A stretch of 64,000 nt of DNA from Streptomyces sp. NBC_00341. GTDB lineage: Bacteria > Actinomycetota > Actinomycetes > Streptomycetales > Streptomycetaceae. Positions 1 through 9,951 of the stretch are shown here, piece after piece. Under the pieces are notes generated by a model. That model did not search any database, was not told the DNA's origin, and saw only the letters and a list, made by a program, of their open reading frames with translations. The position numbers and the translations under genes were made by a program. The stretch covers positions 310,001 to 374,000 of the forward strand of contig NZ_CP108002.1 in NCBI RefSeq assembly GCF_041435055.1, given 5' to 3'. Position 1 is the first letter of the stretch. Every line of letters begins with the position of its first letter.

Positions 1-873
1 GTGAAGACCGAACCGGTACCGATGGAGCGGCTGCTGCGCGCCCTGTCCTGCTACGGCATCTTCACCGAGACTCCGGACGGCGCGTTCGCCCACACCGAGA
101 TGTCGCGGCTGCTGCGCGAGGACGACCCGGACAGCCTCCGGTACATCTCGCTCTGGTGCACCGAGCCCTGGACCTGGGACGTCTGGCCCCGGCTGGACGA
201 CGCGGTGCGCTCCGGCCGCAATGTCTTCGAGGACGTGCACGGCAAGGAGTTCTTCGACTACCTCCACCAGAACGCCCATGAGTCGGCCCAGGTCTTCAAC
301 CGGGCCATGACCACGTCCAGCGTGCAGTCCGCGCTGGACGTCGCCGCGCTCCTCGACCTCACGGGGGTGTCCGTGGTCGCCGACATCGGCGGCGGTCAGG
401 GGCACGTACTGGCGAGCCTGCTGGAGAAGCACCCCTCGGTGAGCGGCACCCTGATGGACCTGCCGGGTGTGGTGGCACGGGCCGACGAACGGCTGCGGGA
501 CGGCGGCCCGCTCGCCGGCCGGACCGCCATCGTGGCCGGGGACTGCCGTGAGGGCATCCCGGTGTCGGCCGATCTCTACATCATCAAGAACATCCTGGAG
601 TGGGACGACGACAGCACCCGCCGGGCGCTGCGCAGCGTCATCGCGGCGGCCCGTCCGGGGGCCCGGCTCGTCGTCATCGAGAACCTCGTCGACGACACCC
701 CCTCGATGCGCTTCACCACCGCCATGGACCTGCTGCTCCTGCTGAACGTCGGCGGCGCAAAGCACACCCGGCAGAGTCTGGTGGACCGGCTGTCGGAGGC
801 CGGACTGCTCATCGGTGAGATCCGGCAGGTCAACCCCTACCTCCACGCGTTCGAATGCGTGGTCCCGGACTGA
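1..873 (+). CDS. SAM-dependent O-methyltransferase, 5' end cut by window
   Basis: At least 290 residues are readable. The family (TcmO and acetylserotonin O-methyltransferase type, acting on aromatic polyketides) usually runs about 340, so some 50 N-terminal residues of the dimerisation and winged-helix region probably lie before the window, and the GTG at base 1 may be internal. The SAM loop is ADIGGGQGH near residue 128; the acidic LMDLPGV strand follows, then a KNILEWDDD segment typical of the family's catalytic region. It converges on the spore-pigment operon, with a strong hairpin between them. The neighbourhood suggests, but does not prove, that it methylates the pigment polyketide. Confidence 0.88.
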   Translation: MKTEPVPMERLLRALSCYGIFTETPDGAFAHTEMSRLLREDDPDSLRYISLWCTEPWTWDVWPRLDDAVRSGRNVFEDVHGKEFFDYLHQNAHESAQVFNRAMTTSSVQSALDVAALLDLTGVSVVADIGGGQGHVLASLLEKHPSVSGTLMDLPGVVARADERLRDGGPLAGRTAIVAGDCREGIPVSADLYIIKNILEWDDDSTRRALRSVIAAARPGARLVVIENLVDDTPSMRFTTAMDLLLLLNVGGAKHTRQSLVDRLSEAGLLIGEIRQVNPYLHAFECVVPD

Positions 874-912
874 TTCCACCGTTGCGGGGAAGCCCACCGC
901 GGGCGGCACGCG

Positions 913-954
913 GATCGCCCCGGGCCCGGCCGAGAGGCCGGACCCGGGGCGATC
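913..954. terminator. Bidirectional hairpin terminator between convergent genes
   Basis: A GATCGCCCCGGG arm pairs with CCCGGGGCGATC, and a second GGCC/GGCC pair sits around a GAGA loop. It lies exactly between the stop codons of the methyltransferase and the cyclase. There is no U-tract, as is usual in Streptomyces. Confidence 0.72.
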
Positions 955-961
955 GTCGTCG

Positions 962-1294
962 TCAGGCGGAGGCGTCGCGCTCCCAGCGGTAGAACTCCTG
1001 GGCCATCGCGTCCTTGGGGCCCCGCCAGGTCTGCGGGTCGTACGGACTGATGAAGGCGGTGAGCCGGTCACTGAGTCCCCTGAACTCCGGGTGCTCGGTC
1101 ACCTTGGCGATCTCCGGACCGGGCGGCCGCTCGGACTCGATCATGTGCAGGTAGACGTCGCCGAACTGGAAGAGCTTGCGCCGGGTGACGCCGACCAGAT
1201 GCGGCAGCTCGCTGCTGTCGGAGGCGGCGAACAGTTCGGCGATGTCCGGCGCCGACTCCGGTGCCATCCGGGCGACGATCAGTGCGTGGTGCAT
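962..1294 (-). CDS. whiE-ORFVII: TcmI-family polyketide cyclase (WhiE-ORFVII type)
   Basis: This is a 110-residue single-domain protein of the dimeric ferredoxin-like TcmI cyclase family, which closes later rings on aromatic polyketides. The start MHHALIV is chosen because AGAAAGG lies just upstream; a longer in-frame extension to about 1405 would be low-complexity and would run into the upstream gene. Typical features are the N-terminal MHHALIVARM strand and the FQFGDVYLHMIE strand. It is the last gene of the minus-strand operon, matching the position of ORFVII in the whiE locus of S. coelicolor. Confidence 0.9.
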   Translation of the reverse strand: MHHALIVARMAPESAPDIAELFAASDSSELPHLVGVTRRKLFQFGDVYLHMIESERPPGPEIAKVTEHPEFRGLSDRLTAFISPYDPQTWRGPKDAMAQEFYRWERDASA

Positions 1295-1370
1295 CGGGTG
1301 GTGCCTTTCTGATACCCGGCCCGGTACCCGGCGCGGGGGCCGGGTGACCGGACCGTCGGCGGACGGGACG

Positions 1371-2109
<739 letters not shown>

Positions 2110-2149
2110 GAGGGGCTTCTTCCTTCTCGCGGGGATTTTCTGTGGGCTC

Positions 2150-3397
2150 TCACGCGCCGTGGGCGGGGCGCCGCAGCACCATCGCCGCGTTGGAGCCCAT
2201 GAGGCCGCGGCTGAGCACGAGCGCGGTCCGCAGTTCGGCGGCACGGGCCCGTCCGGTGACGACGTCGAGGTCGTGGCAGACCTCGAACACGTTCGGCGTC
2301 GGCGGGATCAGACCGTTCTCCATGGCGAGCACGGCGGCGGCCGCGTCGAGGACGGGGGCACCGCAGTACGCCCGCCCGATGCCGGTCTTGGGCGCCGTCA
2401 CCGGGACCCGCCTGCCGTGCGCACCGAGCGCGTCGGCCAGCGCCAGCGCCTCCGCACGGTCCGCGGCGGGCACGCCGAGGGCGTCCGCGAAGACCACGTC
2501 GATCTCCTCGGGCGCGCAGCCGGCCTCCCGCAGCGCCCCCTCGATGGCGTGGGCGAGCCCCTCGCGGGACTCCTCCCAGCGCATCGCGGTGGTGAAGGTG
2601 GCCGCGTGACCGGCGATCTCGGCCCTGACCCGGGCGCCGCGCTCCCGCGCCGCGCCCTCCTCCTCGACCACGAACATCGCGCCGCCCTCCGCCGGCACGA
2701 ATCCGCAGGCGTCCGAGGTGAACGGGCGGTAGGCCCGTGTCGGGTCCTCGCCGGCGCTCAGGTCGCGGTACCCGAGCTGGCAGACGACGGAGTACGGCGC
2801 GAGCGGTGCCTCCGCCGCGCCGACGACCACCGCGTCGGTGCCGCGCCGGACGGACCGGGCCGCGTGGGCCAGTGCGTCCAGGCCGCCGGCCTCGTCACTG
2901 GCCACCACCGCGCAGGGCCCCTTGAAGCCGCCGCGGATGGAGATCTGGCCGGTGCTCGCGGCGTAGAACCAGGCGATCGACTGGTAGGGGCCGACGTACT
3001 TGGATCCCTGGCCCCACAGCCGTTGCAGCTCGCGCTGGCCGAACTCGCCGCCGCCGGACCCGGCGGCGGTCACCACGCCCACGCTGAACGGCTTGTCCTC
3101 GTAGTCGGCGCGGCCCAGCCGGGCGTCGTCCAGGGCCATGTCCGCCGCGGCCATCGCGAAGTGCGTGAACCGGTCGGTCTGGACGAGGTAGCGCTCCTCG
3201 ATCAGGCTGACCGGGTCGAAGCCCCGGACCTCGCCGGCCACGTGCAGCGGAAGCTCCTCGCACCCTTCGCGGGTGACCCGGTCCAGGACGCTCATGCCCT
3301 CCTGCGTCCGCTTCCAGAAGGTCTCGGTGGACGTGCCGTTGGGGGCGACGACGCCGATGCCGGTGATGACGGTCTGCCGGGCCTTGTCGGTGCTCAT
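2150..3397 (-). CDS. whiE-ORFIV: Ketosynthase beta / chain-length factor (WhiE-ORFIV type)
   Basis: This 415-residue partner of the ketosynthase sets polyketide chain length and generates the starter acetyl unit. It has the thiolase fold throughout, but the catalytic cysteine position is replaced: aligned to TGCTSGLDA of the KS, it reads SDEAGGLDA, so residue 169 is glutamate. Chain-length factors of antibiotic clusters usually have glutamine there. The ATG overlaps the KS stop by 4 nt, indicating coupled translation and 1:1 stoichiometry. Any apparent reading-frame extension into the KS region is a GC-rich artefact. Confidence 0.95.
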   Translation of the reverse strand: MSTDKARQTVITGIGVVAPNGTSTETFWKRTQEGMSVLDRVTREGCEELPLHVAGEVRGFDPVSLIEERYLVQTDRFTHFAMAAADMALDDARLGRADYEDKPFSVGVVTAAGSGGGEFGQRELQRLWGQGSKYVGPYQSIAWFYAASTGQISIRGGFKGPCAVVASDEAGGLDALAHAARSVRRGTDAVVVGAAEAPLAPYSVVCQLGYRDLSAGEDPTRAYRPFTSDACGFVPAEGGAMFVVEEEGAARERGARVRAEIAGHAATFTTAMRWEESREGLAHAIEGALREAGCAPEEIDVVFADALGVPAADRAEALALADALGAHGRRVPVTAPKTGIGRAYCGAPVLDAAAAVLAMENGLIPPTPNVFEVCHDLDVVTGRARAAELRTALVLSRGLMGSNAAMVLRRPAHGA

Positions 3398-4662
3398 GGT
3401 GTCCTCCCACCGGTTCTGGTCAGGGCGACAGCGGACTGGAAGCCACCGAATCCGCTGCCGACGGAGAGAACGCTGCGCAGCTTCAGCGGGCGTGCGGTGC
3501 GCGGCACGTAGTCGAGGTCGCACTCGGGGTCCGGCGACTCGTAGTTCGCCGTCGGCGGGACCGTCTGGTGGACCAGCGCGAGTACGCAGGCCGCGATCTC
3601 TATCGCCCCGATCGCCCCGAGCGAGTGGCCGACCATCGACTTGATGGAGCTCATCGGTACGTCGTGGGCGTGTGCGCCGAGCGCCCGCTTCACGGCGGCC
3701 GTCTCGTGCCGGTCGTTCTGCTTGGTGCCCGAACCGTGCGCGTTGACGTAGTCGATGTCCGACGCGGCGATCCGGGCGTGGCCCAGTGCCCGGTTGATGG
3801 CCTCGGCCATCTCCAGGCCCTCCGGGGTCAGCCCGGTCATGTGGTAGGCGTTGCCGAAGGTCGCGTAGCCGGCGATCTCGCAGTACACCGTCGCGCCCCG
3901 GGCGCGGGCGTGTTCGAGTTCCTCCAGCACGAGTACGGCCCCGCCCTCGCCCATCACGAAGCCGTCGCGGCGGGAGTCGAAGGGCCGGGAGGCGTGTTCC
4001 GGGTCCTCGTTGTTGGCGGAGGTCGCCTTGATCGCGTCGAAGCACGCCACCGTGATCGGGGTGATCGGGGAGTCCGACGCCCCCGCGATGCACACGTCGA
4101 CGCGGCCGTCCTCGATGGAGTGGAAGGCGTAGCCGATCGCGTCGAGTCCGGAGGTGCAGCCCGTCGAGACGGTCTGCACCGGCCCGTGCGCCCCGACCTG
4201 CTCGGCGACGGCGGACGCCAGGGAGCTCGGTGAGAACGCCCGCTCCAGATGGGGCCCGGCCGGACGGTGGTCGACGTCCCAGCGTGCGCCGCTGCCGCTG
4301 ACCGCGACGTAGTCGTGCTCCAGCCGGGTGGTTCCGCCGACGGCCGTGCCGAGCGAGACGCCCATCCGCCAGGGATCGGTGCGCTCCTGGTCCAGACCCG
4401 CGTCCGCGAGTGCCTCGCGGGCGGCCACCATCGCGAACTGGACGTACCGGTCGGAGCGGGCGACCTCGTCCGCGTCGAGGCCGTGGGCCGCCGGGTCGAA
4501 GTCGCACTCGGCGGCGATCCGGGACCGGAAGCCGGCCGGGTCGAAGAGCGTGATGCCGCGCGTCGCGGTGCGGCCGTTGGCGAGGAGGTCCCAGAAGGCC
4601 GGTGCGCCGATCCCGCCCGGAGCGACGACCCCGACCCCGGTGACCGCCACCCGCCGGGTCAT
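3394..4662 (-). CDS. whiE-ORFIII: Ketosynthase alpha (WhiE-ORFIII type)
   Basis: A 422-residue beta-ketoacyl synthase that performs decarboxylative condensation of malonyl-ACP. Catalytic residues are visible: Cys169 in [10 protein letters not shown], a histidine in [11 protein letters not shown] and a second in GHSLGAIGA. It is full length for a type II KS. Its stop overlaps the chain-length-factor start by 4 nt, and its own start overlaps the cupin stop by 4 nt, making one tightly coupled operon. Confidence 0.97.
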   Translation of the reverse strand: MTRRVAVTGVGVVAPGGIGAPAFWDLLANGRTATRGITLFDPAGFRSRIAAECDFDPAAHGLDADEVARSDRYVQFAMVAAREALADAGLDQERTDPWRMGVSLGTAVGGTTRLEHDYVAVSGSGARWDVDHRPAGPHLERAFSPSSLASAVAEQVGAHGPVQTVSTGCTSGLDAIGYAFHSIEDGRVDVCIAGASDSPITPITVACFDAIKATSANNEDPEHASRPFDSRRDGFVMGEGGAVLVLEELEHARARGATVYCEIAGYATFGNAYHMTGLTPEGLEMAEAINRALGHARIAASDIDYVNAHGSGTKQNDRHETAAVKRALGAHAHDVPMSSIKSMVGHSLGAIGAIEIAACVLALVHQTVPPTANYESPDPECDLDYVPRTARPLKLRSVLSVGSGFGGFQSAVALTRTGGRTP

Positions 4663-5093
4663 GAGGCCGCCTCCGTTCGTTCTGGCGGCGCGCCCTGCTC
4701 GGGAGCCTCCGTCTGCTCGGTGTCGACGTGTCCGAGCTCCGGGCGGGGCGCGAGGGGGCCGAGGTGGAAGACCATGCGGACCTCGGTGTCACCGACGTTG
4801 CGGAAGCGGTGGCGTACGTTCAGCGGGATCAGCAGCCCCTGGTCGGGCCGCATCGCGTACGGCTCACCGTCCAGGTCGACCTCCAGGAGCCCGTTCACCA
4901 CGTACACGAACTCCTCCGAGTACGGGTGGTAGTGCTCCGCGATGCGGTCGCCGGGCTGGATGATGGCCAGTCCCATGAAGCCGCTGGTGGCGCCCACGGC
5001 CGTCGGGGTGAGCAGGGCGCGCAGGTCTCCACCGCGCCTGGTGTTGGGCTGGGTCTCACTGAGGTCCACGATGCGTGGCCGGTGCGTGGTCAT
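4659..5093 (-). CDS. whiE-ORFII: Cupin-domain protein (WhiE-ORFII type)
   Basis: A 144-residue single cupin. The metal-binding signature [17 protein letters not shown] is present near residue 55, with a second motif [13 protein letters not shown]. Homologues in spore-pigment and aromatic polyketide clusters are small cupins with suspected cyclase or oxygenase roles; the exact reaction is not established. The C-terminal 20 residues are acidic and proline-rich. It sits between ORFI and the KS with a 4-nt overlap to the KS, as in whiE. Confidence 0.92.
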   Translation of the reverse strand: MTTHRPRIVDLSETQPNTRRGGDLRALLTPTAVGATSGFMGLAIIQPGDRIAEHYHPYSEEFVYVVNGLLEVDLDGEPYAMRPDQGLLIPLNVRHRFRNVGDTEVRMVFHLGPLAPRPELGHVDTEQTEAPEQGAPPERTEAAS

Positions 5094-5169
5094 GAGTGTC
5101 TTCCTCCTGGCGCGTTGCGCGTTGTGTCGACGGGTCGAGCGAGAACCCCCCGCTCTGCTGGTACGCGGT

Positions 5170-6291
5170 TCAGGACTCCGCGGCCCGCCGGTCGGTGATC
5201 AGGGTCATCCCGGCGCGGCCGAGGAAGCGCATGGCGTCCTGTTCGCCGGTGGGCACGGGGTTCGCCTCCCCGTCGAGGAGGCGGGCGAGCCTGACCGCCT
5301 TGCCGGGGCCGTGGATGCCCAGCGACCGGTCGGGCTGTGCGTCGAGGGGGCCGTCCACTTCCAGGAGCCGGACGACGACGTCGTCGCGCTGGAAGATGGT
5401 GCTGCTGTCGATGGGGCTGCCGGTGTCGTCGGCCTCCTCCTCGTCGTGCTCGGCCAGGAGGCGGGCCAGGGCCATCCCGCAGCCCTCCTTGGCCTGGTAG
5501 AACAGCGCGTGGCGCTTGAGGTCCCGCTCGGGGTGGCGACCCGTTGTCACGTGGTGGACGGTGGGCAGCGCCGCGCGGGTGAAGAACATCCGGGCGGAGT
5601 CGGGGTCGGCCAGGTCGCGGTCCTGCTCCAGGTACGGGTTGAGCGCTTCCTCCACGGCCCGGATCTCCGGCTGCCGGGAGACGTGGCGCAGGGCCGCGAG
5701 GAGGTCGCCCTCGACCTCGACCGCGCGCACGACGCGGTTGCCGTGCATGAAGAGCGAGGTGCGGCGCAGCCGGGTGTGCTCGTCGACCCGTGCCTTCGGG
5801 GGGGCGTAGTCGGCGAGGATCTTGGCGACCCTCTCCTCCGTGCCCGGCTTCACGGTGAAGGTCAGCGCGTGGCGCACGATCCCGTCCCCGAGGCGGGGCG
5901 CGGCCTGCAGGCCGCCCTTGGCGGGCTCGAAGCTCTCCTCGAAGGCGGCGCCGGTCTCGCGCAGGACGCTGAAGCGCAGCGAGCGGGTGTCGCGCACGCA
6001 GCTGTGCAGGGGCTGGACCGTGGCCACGTGGTCCTCGCTGTTGACCCAGGCGAGGAAGGGCGGGGCGCTCTCCCACTCGCTGGTGATGAGCCACTGGGAG
6101 GGGTTCTCGATGGACTGGCACAGCTGGTCGCTGATGTGGCCGGGAATGGAGGCCACCTGGTTGCGCATGTGCTCGTAGGCTTCCAGGAACTGCTTCTGGG
6201 CGCCGTCGTGCAGGTCAAGCAGCAGGATGACCCGCAGCCTTGATCCGTCGAAGGCGGACTGGGAGGTCCGTTCCGAGAGGGTGGTGGTCAT
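5170..6291 (-). CDS. whiE-ORFI: SchA/CurD-like protein (WhiE-ORFI type)
   Basis: A 373-residue protein of the SchA/CurD family, found in spore-pigment loci such as sch and cur. The N-terminal 100 residues look like an antibiotic-biosynthesis-monooxygenase (ferredoxin-like) domain containing [18 protein letters not shown]. The rest carries the family domain with [12 protein letters not shown] and [22 protein letters not shown]. Its molecular function is not established. It is the first gene of the operon; GAAGGAG lies 8 nt before the ATG. A 276-nt gap separates it from the divergent hydroxylase. Confidence 0.9.
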   Translation of the reverse strand: MTTTLSERTSQSAFDGSRLRVILLLDLHDGAQKQFLEAYEHMRNQVASIPGHISDQLCQSIENPSQWLITSEWESAPPFLAWVNSEDHVATVQPLHSCVRDTRSLRFSVLRETGAAFEESFEPAKGGLQAAPRLGDGIVRHALTFTVKPGTEERVAKILADYAPPKARVDEHTRLRRTSLFMHGNRVVRAVEVEGDLLAALRHVSRQPEIRAVEEALNPYLEQDRDLADPDSARMFFTRAALPTVHHVTTGRHPERDLKRHALFYQAKEGCGMALARLLAEHDEEEADDTGSPIDSSTIFQRDDVVVRLLEVDGPLDAQPDRSLGIHGPGKAVRLARLLDGEANPVPTGEQDAMRFLGRAGMTLITDRRAAES

Positions 6292-6567
6292 CTTTCGAAC
6301 TCCTTCGAGACGGTGGGGCGGCCCGGCCCGCCGGTTCGCTGGGTAACCGGTGGCTGTCGAGTGGAATCGGAGCGGGGAGTCTCCCGGCAGCTGCGCACGG
6401 TCCGCCCCGGACCGCGGGCGTCGTCTCCGTCACCGATCGTGAAACGCTGGTCCGGCTGACGCGAGATTTATGAACCGTTCAGGTGAGCGGGCGTCCGAAC
6501 CGCTCCGACAGGGCTCCGGCAGGGGCATGGACACTGCATCTGTACGGCGTCCGAGCTGGAGCAACTC
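6292..6567. promoter_or_regulatory. Divergent promoter region of the spore-pigment locus
   Basis: This 276-nt intergenic segment between ORFI (minus) and the FAD hydroxylase (plus) must hold both promoters. In S. coelicolor the equivalent region carries sporulation-dependent whiE promoters, one requiring sigma-F. I could not recognise a convincing sigma-F or sigma-WhiG match here by eye. GGTTCGCTGGGTAACC and GAACCGTTC are imperfect dyads that could be protein sites. Confidence 0.5.
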
Positions 6568-8202
6568 ATGAACGAGAACGTCGACCTCCACGTACCGGTC
6601 CTCATCGTGGGCGGCTCCCTGGTGGGCCTGTCCGCGTCCCTCTTCCTCGGCCGGCTCGGCGTCGAGCATCTGCTGGTCGAGAAGCACGCGGCCACCTCGA
6701 CGCATCCGCGCGGCCGCGGCAACAACGTCCGCACCATGGAGGTCTTCCGCCGGGCGGGGGTGGAGGAGCGGATCCGGGCGGCCGCGTCGGTGCTGGCGGA
6801 GAACCACGGCATCCTCCAGGCCGGTTCGCTGACCGGTGACGACCAGGAGTGGCTGTTCAAGGAGATCGACCCGGGTGGCGCACTCGCCCGCTTCAGCCCG
6901 ACGGGCTGGTGCCTGTGCAGCCAGAACGACCTGGAGCCCGTGCTGCTGGACCGCGCCCGGGAGCAGGGCGGTGACCTGCGGTTCTCCACCGAACTGCTGT
7001 CGTTCGACCCGGACGGCTCAGGTGTCGGGGCGGTTCTGAAGAACCGGGAGACGGGCGAGCACACCACCGTGCGGGCGGACTATCTCATCGCCGCCGACGG
7101 TCCGCGCAGCCCGGTCCGTGAGCAGCTGCGCATCGGCCGTTCGGGTGCCGGCGACCTGTTCCACAACGTGAGCGTCACCTTCCGTTCCCGCCGGCTCGCC
7201 GATGTGCTCGGTGACCGGCGCTTCATCGTCTGCTATCTGACCAACCCGGAGGCGGACGGCGCCCTGCTGCCGGTGGACAACGAGGAGCAGTGGGTGTTCC
7301 ACGCGCCGTGGCAGCCCGACCGGGGCGAGACCCTGGAGGACTTCACGGACGAGCGGTGCGCCGAGCACATCCGCAAGGCGGTCGGAGCCCCGGACATCGA
7401 TGTGGAGATCACCGGCAAGGCGCCGTGGCACGCGGCGGAGCGGGTGGCCGACCGCTACTCACGGGGCCGGGTGTTCCTCGCCGGTGACTCGGCGCACGAG
7501 ATGTCGCCCACCGGCGCGTTCGGCTCCAACACCGGCATCCAGGACGCGCACAACCTGGCATGGAAGCTGGCCGCCGTGCTGCGCGGTGAGGCGGGGCCGG
7601 GTCTGCTGGACACGTACGGCGCGGAGCGGCTTCCGGTGGCGCGGGCGACGAGCGAGCGGGCCTCCGCGCGTTCCGGCGAGCACAGCCACCCGGGGTACGC
7701 GCCGCCGCCCACCGTGGGCGGCGGCAAGCGCGGCGGCATGCTGAACGTGGCGCTGGGCTACCGCTACGTGGACGGTGCGGTGCTGGGCGTCGCCCCGGAC
7801 CAGCCGGTGGTGCCGCAGGGGATGCAGCTGACGGGTGAACCGGGCAGCCGGGCACCGCACCTGTGGGTCCGGCGGGCCGGTGAGCGGATCTCCACCCTGG
7901 ATCTGTACGAGCGCTCTTTCGTGCTGCTCACCGATGGCGCGGACGTGGCGTGGCGGCGGGCGGCGGCCCGGGTCGGTGACCAGTTGTCGGTGCGGCTGGA
8001 CGCGTTCGGCATCGGCACCGGTCCCGGCGGCGATCTGGAGCCGGAGGCCGGTGCCGACTGGGCGCAGGCGCACGGGACGAGCACGGAGGGCGCGGTGCTG
8101 GTGCGCCCCGACGGGTTCGTCGCCTGGCGTTCACCGGCGGGCGTCGCGGACGCGGAGGCGACGCTGCGCGACGTCATGGTGTCGCTGCTGCGCCGGGACT
8201 GA
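6568..8202 (+). CDS. whiE-ORFVIII: FAD-dependent polyketide hydroxylase (WhiE-ORFVIII type)
   Basis: A 544-residue class A flavin monooxygenase that hydroxylates aromatic polyketide rings using NAD(P)H and O2. It shows the FAD dinucleotide loop VGGSLVGLSASLFL near residue 15 and the second FAD motif GDSAHEMSPTGAFG near residue 307; a C-terminal thioredoxin-like domain is normal for this group. RBS GGAG lies 7 nt before the ATG. It is divergent from the rest of the cluster, exactly like whiE ORFVIII in S. coelicolor. Confidence 0.93.
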   Translation: MNENVDLHVPVLIVGGSLVGLSASLFLGRLGVEHLLVEKHAATSTHPRGRGNNVRTMEVFRRAGVEERIRAAASVLAENHGILQAGSLTGDDQEWLFKEIDPGGALARFSPTGWCLCSQNDLEPVLLDRAREQGGDLRFSTELLSFDPDGSGVGAVLKNRETGEHTTVRADYLIAADGPRSPVREQLRIGRSGAGDLFHNVSVTFRSRRLADVLGDRRFIVCYLTNPEADGALLPVDNEEQWVFHAPWQPDRGETLEDFTDERCAEHIRKAVGAPDIDVEITGKAPWHAAERVADRYSRGRVFLAGDSAHEMSPTGAFGSNTGIQDAHNLAWKLAAVLRGEAGPGLLDTYGAERLPVARATSERASARSGEHSHPGYAPPPTVGGGKRGGMLNVALGYRYVDGAVLGVAPDQPVVPQGMQLTGEPGSRAPHLWVRRAGERISTLDLYERSFVLLTDGADVAWRRAAARVGDQLSVRLDAFGIGTGPGGDLEPEAGADWAQAHGTSTEGAVLVRPDGFVAWRSPAGVADAEATLRDVMVSLLRRD

Positions 8203-8219
8203 CCCGCCGGGCGGCTGCG

Positions 8220-9743
8220 TCAGGCCACACCGAACGACCGGAGCGCCGCGAGGAATTCCTCCGGTCGTTCGGTGTGGACGAGATGGCCGGCGTCGATGGT
8301 GACGAGCCGGCCGCCGGGGATGCGCCGGGCCATCCAGGCGAGGTCGTCCTGATCGATCCGGCTTCGTGGTCCGCCGCCGATGACCAGGGTGGGCGCGGTG
8401 ATCTCACCGAGGCGTTCCCGGCTCGCCGGATCGGGTTCGTTGAGCTGGGCGTCGATGGACGGCACCACGGGCCAGTCGAAGTCGAGCTCCCCGTCGGGGC
8501 GTTGTGCGGGTCCGCGGGGCGGGTCGAGCGGGAAGGGCGGCGGTGCCTCCTCCAGGACGAGCCGGCCGATGAGTCCGGGCTGCCGCCCGGCCAGCAGGTA
8601 GGCCGCCGCGCCGCCCATGGAGTGCCCGACGACCGTGGCGCCGGAGAGGTTGCGGGCCTCCAGGAACGCGTGCAGGTCGTCGCGGAACAGCTCGAAGGAG
8701 TAGCGGCCGGGCCAGTCGCTGAGGCCGTGGCCGCGGAAGTCGATGGCGTACACCCGGTTCCGGGCGGCCAGCTGTTCGGCGATCCGGGTCCAGGTGCGGC
8801 TGTCGTCGCAGCGTCCGTGGACCAGCACGACCGGCGGTGCGGAGGGGTCTCCCCACACCCGGTAGGCGAGCCGTGTCCCGCCGGCCTGCACGCTGTGCAC
8901 CTGCGGGTCCAGGAAGGCGGCGGCGGTGCGGACGAAGGCCCCGGGGTCGTCCAGCCACGGGAAGTGTCCGGCACCACGCTGTACGGCGAACTCGCCTTCC
9001 GGGAAGAGCGCGGCCAGTTCGGCGGCGCGGTCGGGGGTCGTCACGCCGTCGTACTCCCCGGCGAGGACGAGCACCGGGGACGCCAGTTCGTGGAGTGCGG
9101 CCACCGTCGCGGCCGGGTCGAAGGCGCCCGGCGCGTAATAGCCCTGTGCGGCAACGGCGTTGATCTGTGCCGCGGACGACGCGGCGTGGGCCTGCGCGGT
9201 GGCGTCCCAACGGCCGTAGAGGAACGGCCGGGCGGCGGCGCGCAGTTCGTCGTCGAGCCGTCCGGCCCAGATCTCCTCCAGAGCCGGGAGCGCCTCCTCG
9301 TACCACGGTTCCGCGCGACGCAGTTCGGCGGCCTCGCGGGCCTCGCGCTCGGCGAACCCGAGTCCGGCGGCCCGCGTCGTGGGGGCGACGAGGAGCAGCC
9401 GGCGCAGCGCGTGCGGGTGGCGTGCGGCGTAGAGCACGGCGAGGTCCGCCGCCGCCGAGTGGGCGAGCAGGTCGATGTGCTCCAGTCCCAGGTGTACGCG
9501 CAGTGCCTCGACGTCGTCGACCAGCCGGTCGCAGCGGTAGGTGGAGGTGTCGTCCGGTACGGCGGAGTCCCCGGTGCCCCGCAGATCGAGCAGCACCAGT
9601 TGCCGGTGGCCGTCGAGTCCGCCCAGGCGTCCGAGATAGGTACTGGCCCGCATGGCCCCGCCCGGCAGGCAGATCAGGGGTGCGCCCCGTCCTTCGAGGT
9701 GATACGCGAGCTCGGTTCCGTCGTACGTGTGGAAAGTCGGCAT
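8220..9743 (-). CDS. Tandem alpha/beta-hydrolase fusion protein
   Basis: About 507 residues made of two consecutive alpha/beta-hydrolase domains. Domain 1 (about 1-270) has the oxyanion segment CLPGGAMRASTYLG and a nucleophile elbow reading LLAHSAAADLA. This keeps the serine but lacks the usual second glycine of GxSxG. Domain 2 (about 275-507) has LVHGRCDDSRTW, a normal elbow VVGHSMGGAAAYL and a C-terminal histidine in IDAGHLVHTERPEE. Start: ATG at 9743, with another in-frame ATG at 9752. The 17-nt gap from the hydroxylase stop and convergent orientation leave pigment involvement open. Substrate unknown. Confidence 0.84.
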   Translation of the reverse strand: MPTFHTYDGTELAYHLEGRGAPLICLPGGAMRASTYLGRLGGLDGHRQLVLLDLRGTGDSAVPDDTSTYRCDRLVDDVEALRVHLGLEHIDLLAHSAAADLAVLYAARHPHALRRLLLVAPTTRAAGLGFAEREAREAAELRRAEPWYEEALPALEEIWAGRLDDELRAAARPFLYGRWDATAQAHAASSAAQINAVAAQGYYAPGAFDPAATVAALHELASPVLVLAGEYDGVTTPDRAAELAALFPEGEFAVQRGAGHFPWLDDPGAFVRTAAAFLDPQVHSVQAGGTRLAYRVWGDPSAPPVVLVHGRCDDSRTWTRIAEQLAARNRVYAIDFRGHGLSDWPGRYSFELFRDDLHAFLEARNLSGATVVGHSMGGAAAYLLAGRQPGLIGRLVLEEAPPPFPLDPPRGPAQRPDGELDFDWPVVPSIDAQLNEPDPASRERLGEITAPTLVIGGGPRSRIDQDDLAWMARRIPGGRLVTIDAGHLVHTERPEEFLAALRSFGVA

Positions 9744-9900
9744 GGAAACCATCCAAACAGGGCCGACCGGGTGATGCGGCTCTGTTCGGTACGAGCGTAT
9801 CCGCGAGGGGTGGCCGTTTCGGGGGCGGTCGCGCGACATGCGTCCGGTCCCACCTCTTGTCAGCGGGCACAAGATCCTGAATTACTGCTCCCGGGAGGAG

Positions 9901-9918
9901 CGACCGAATGATCGGTCG
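9901..9918. promoter_or_regulatory. TetR-type operator upstream of paaK-like gene
   Basis: The perfect 7-bp inverted repeat CGACCGA-ATGA-TCGGTCG ends 33 nt before the CoA-ligase start codon. It contains ACCG-N6-CGGT, the core I recall for PaaR (TetR family) sites in actinobacterial phenylacetate genes. No paaR homologue lies in this window. Confidence 0.5.
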
Positions 9919-9951
9919 TCTGCACGATGCGCACGGAAGAGGGAGATCCGC

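Noticed and set aside
2150..4792. An 880-codon open frame spanning CLF and the KS region
   Set aside because: The upstream half is arginine/proline-rich text on the wrong frame of the KS gene. The CLF start at 3397 with a 4-nt overlap is normal.
6292..6567. Named sigma-F or WhiG promoter boxes
   Set aside because: Short matches such as GGGTAA lack a correctly spaced partner, so no promoter is claimed.
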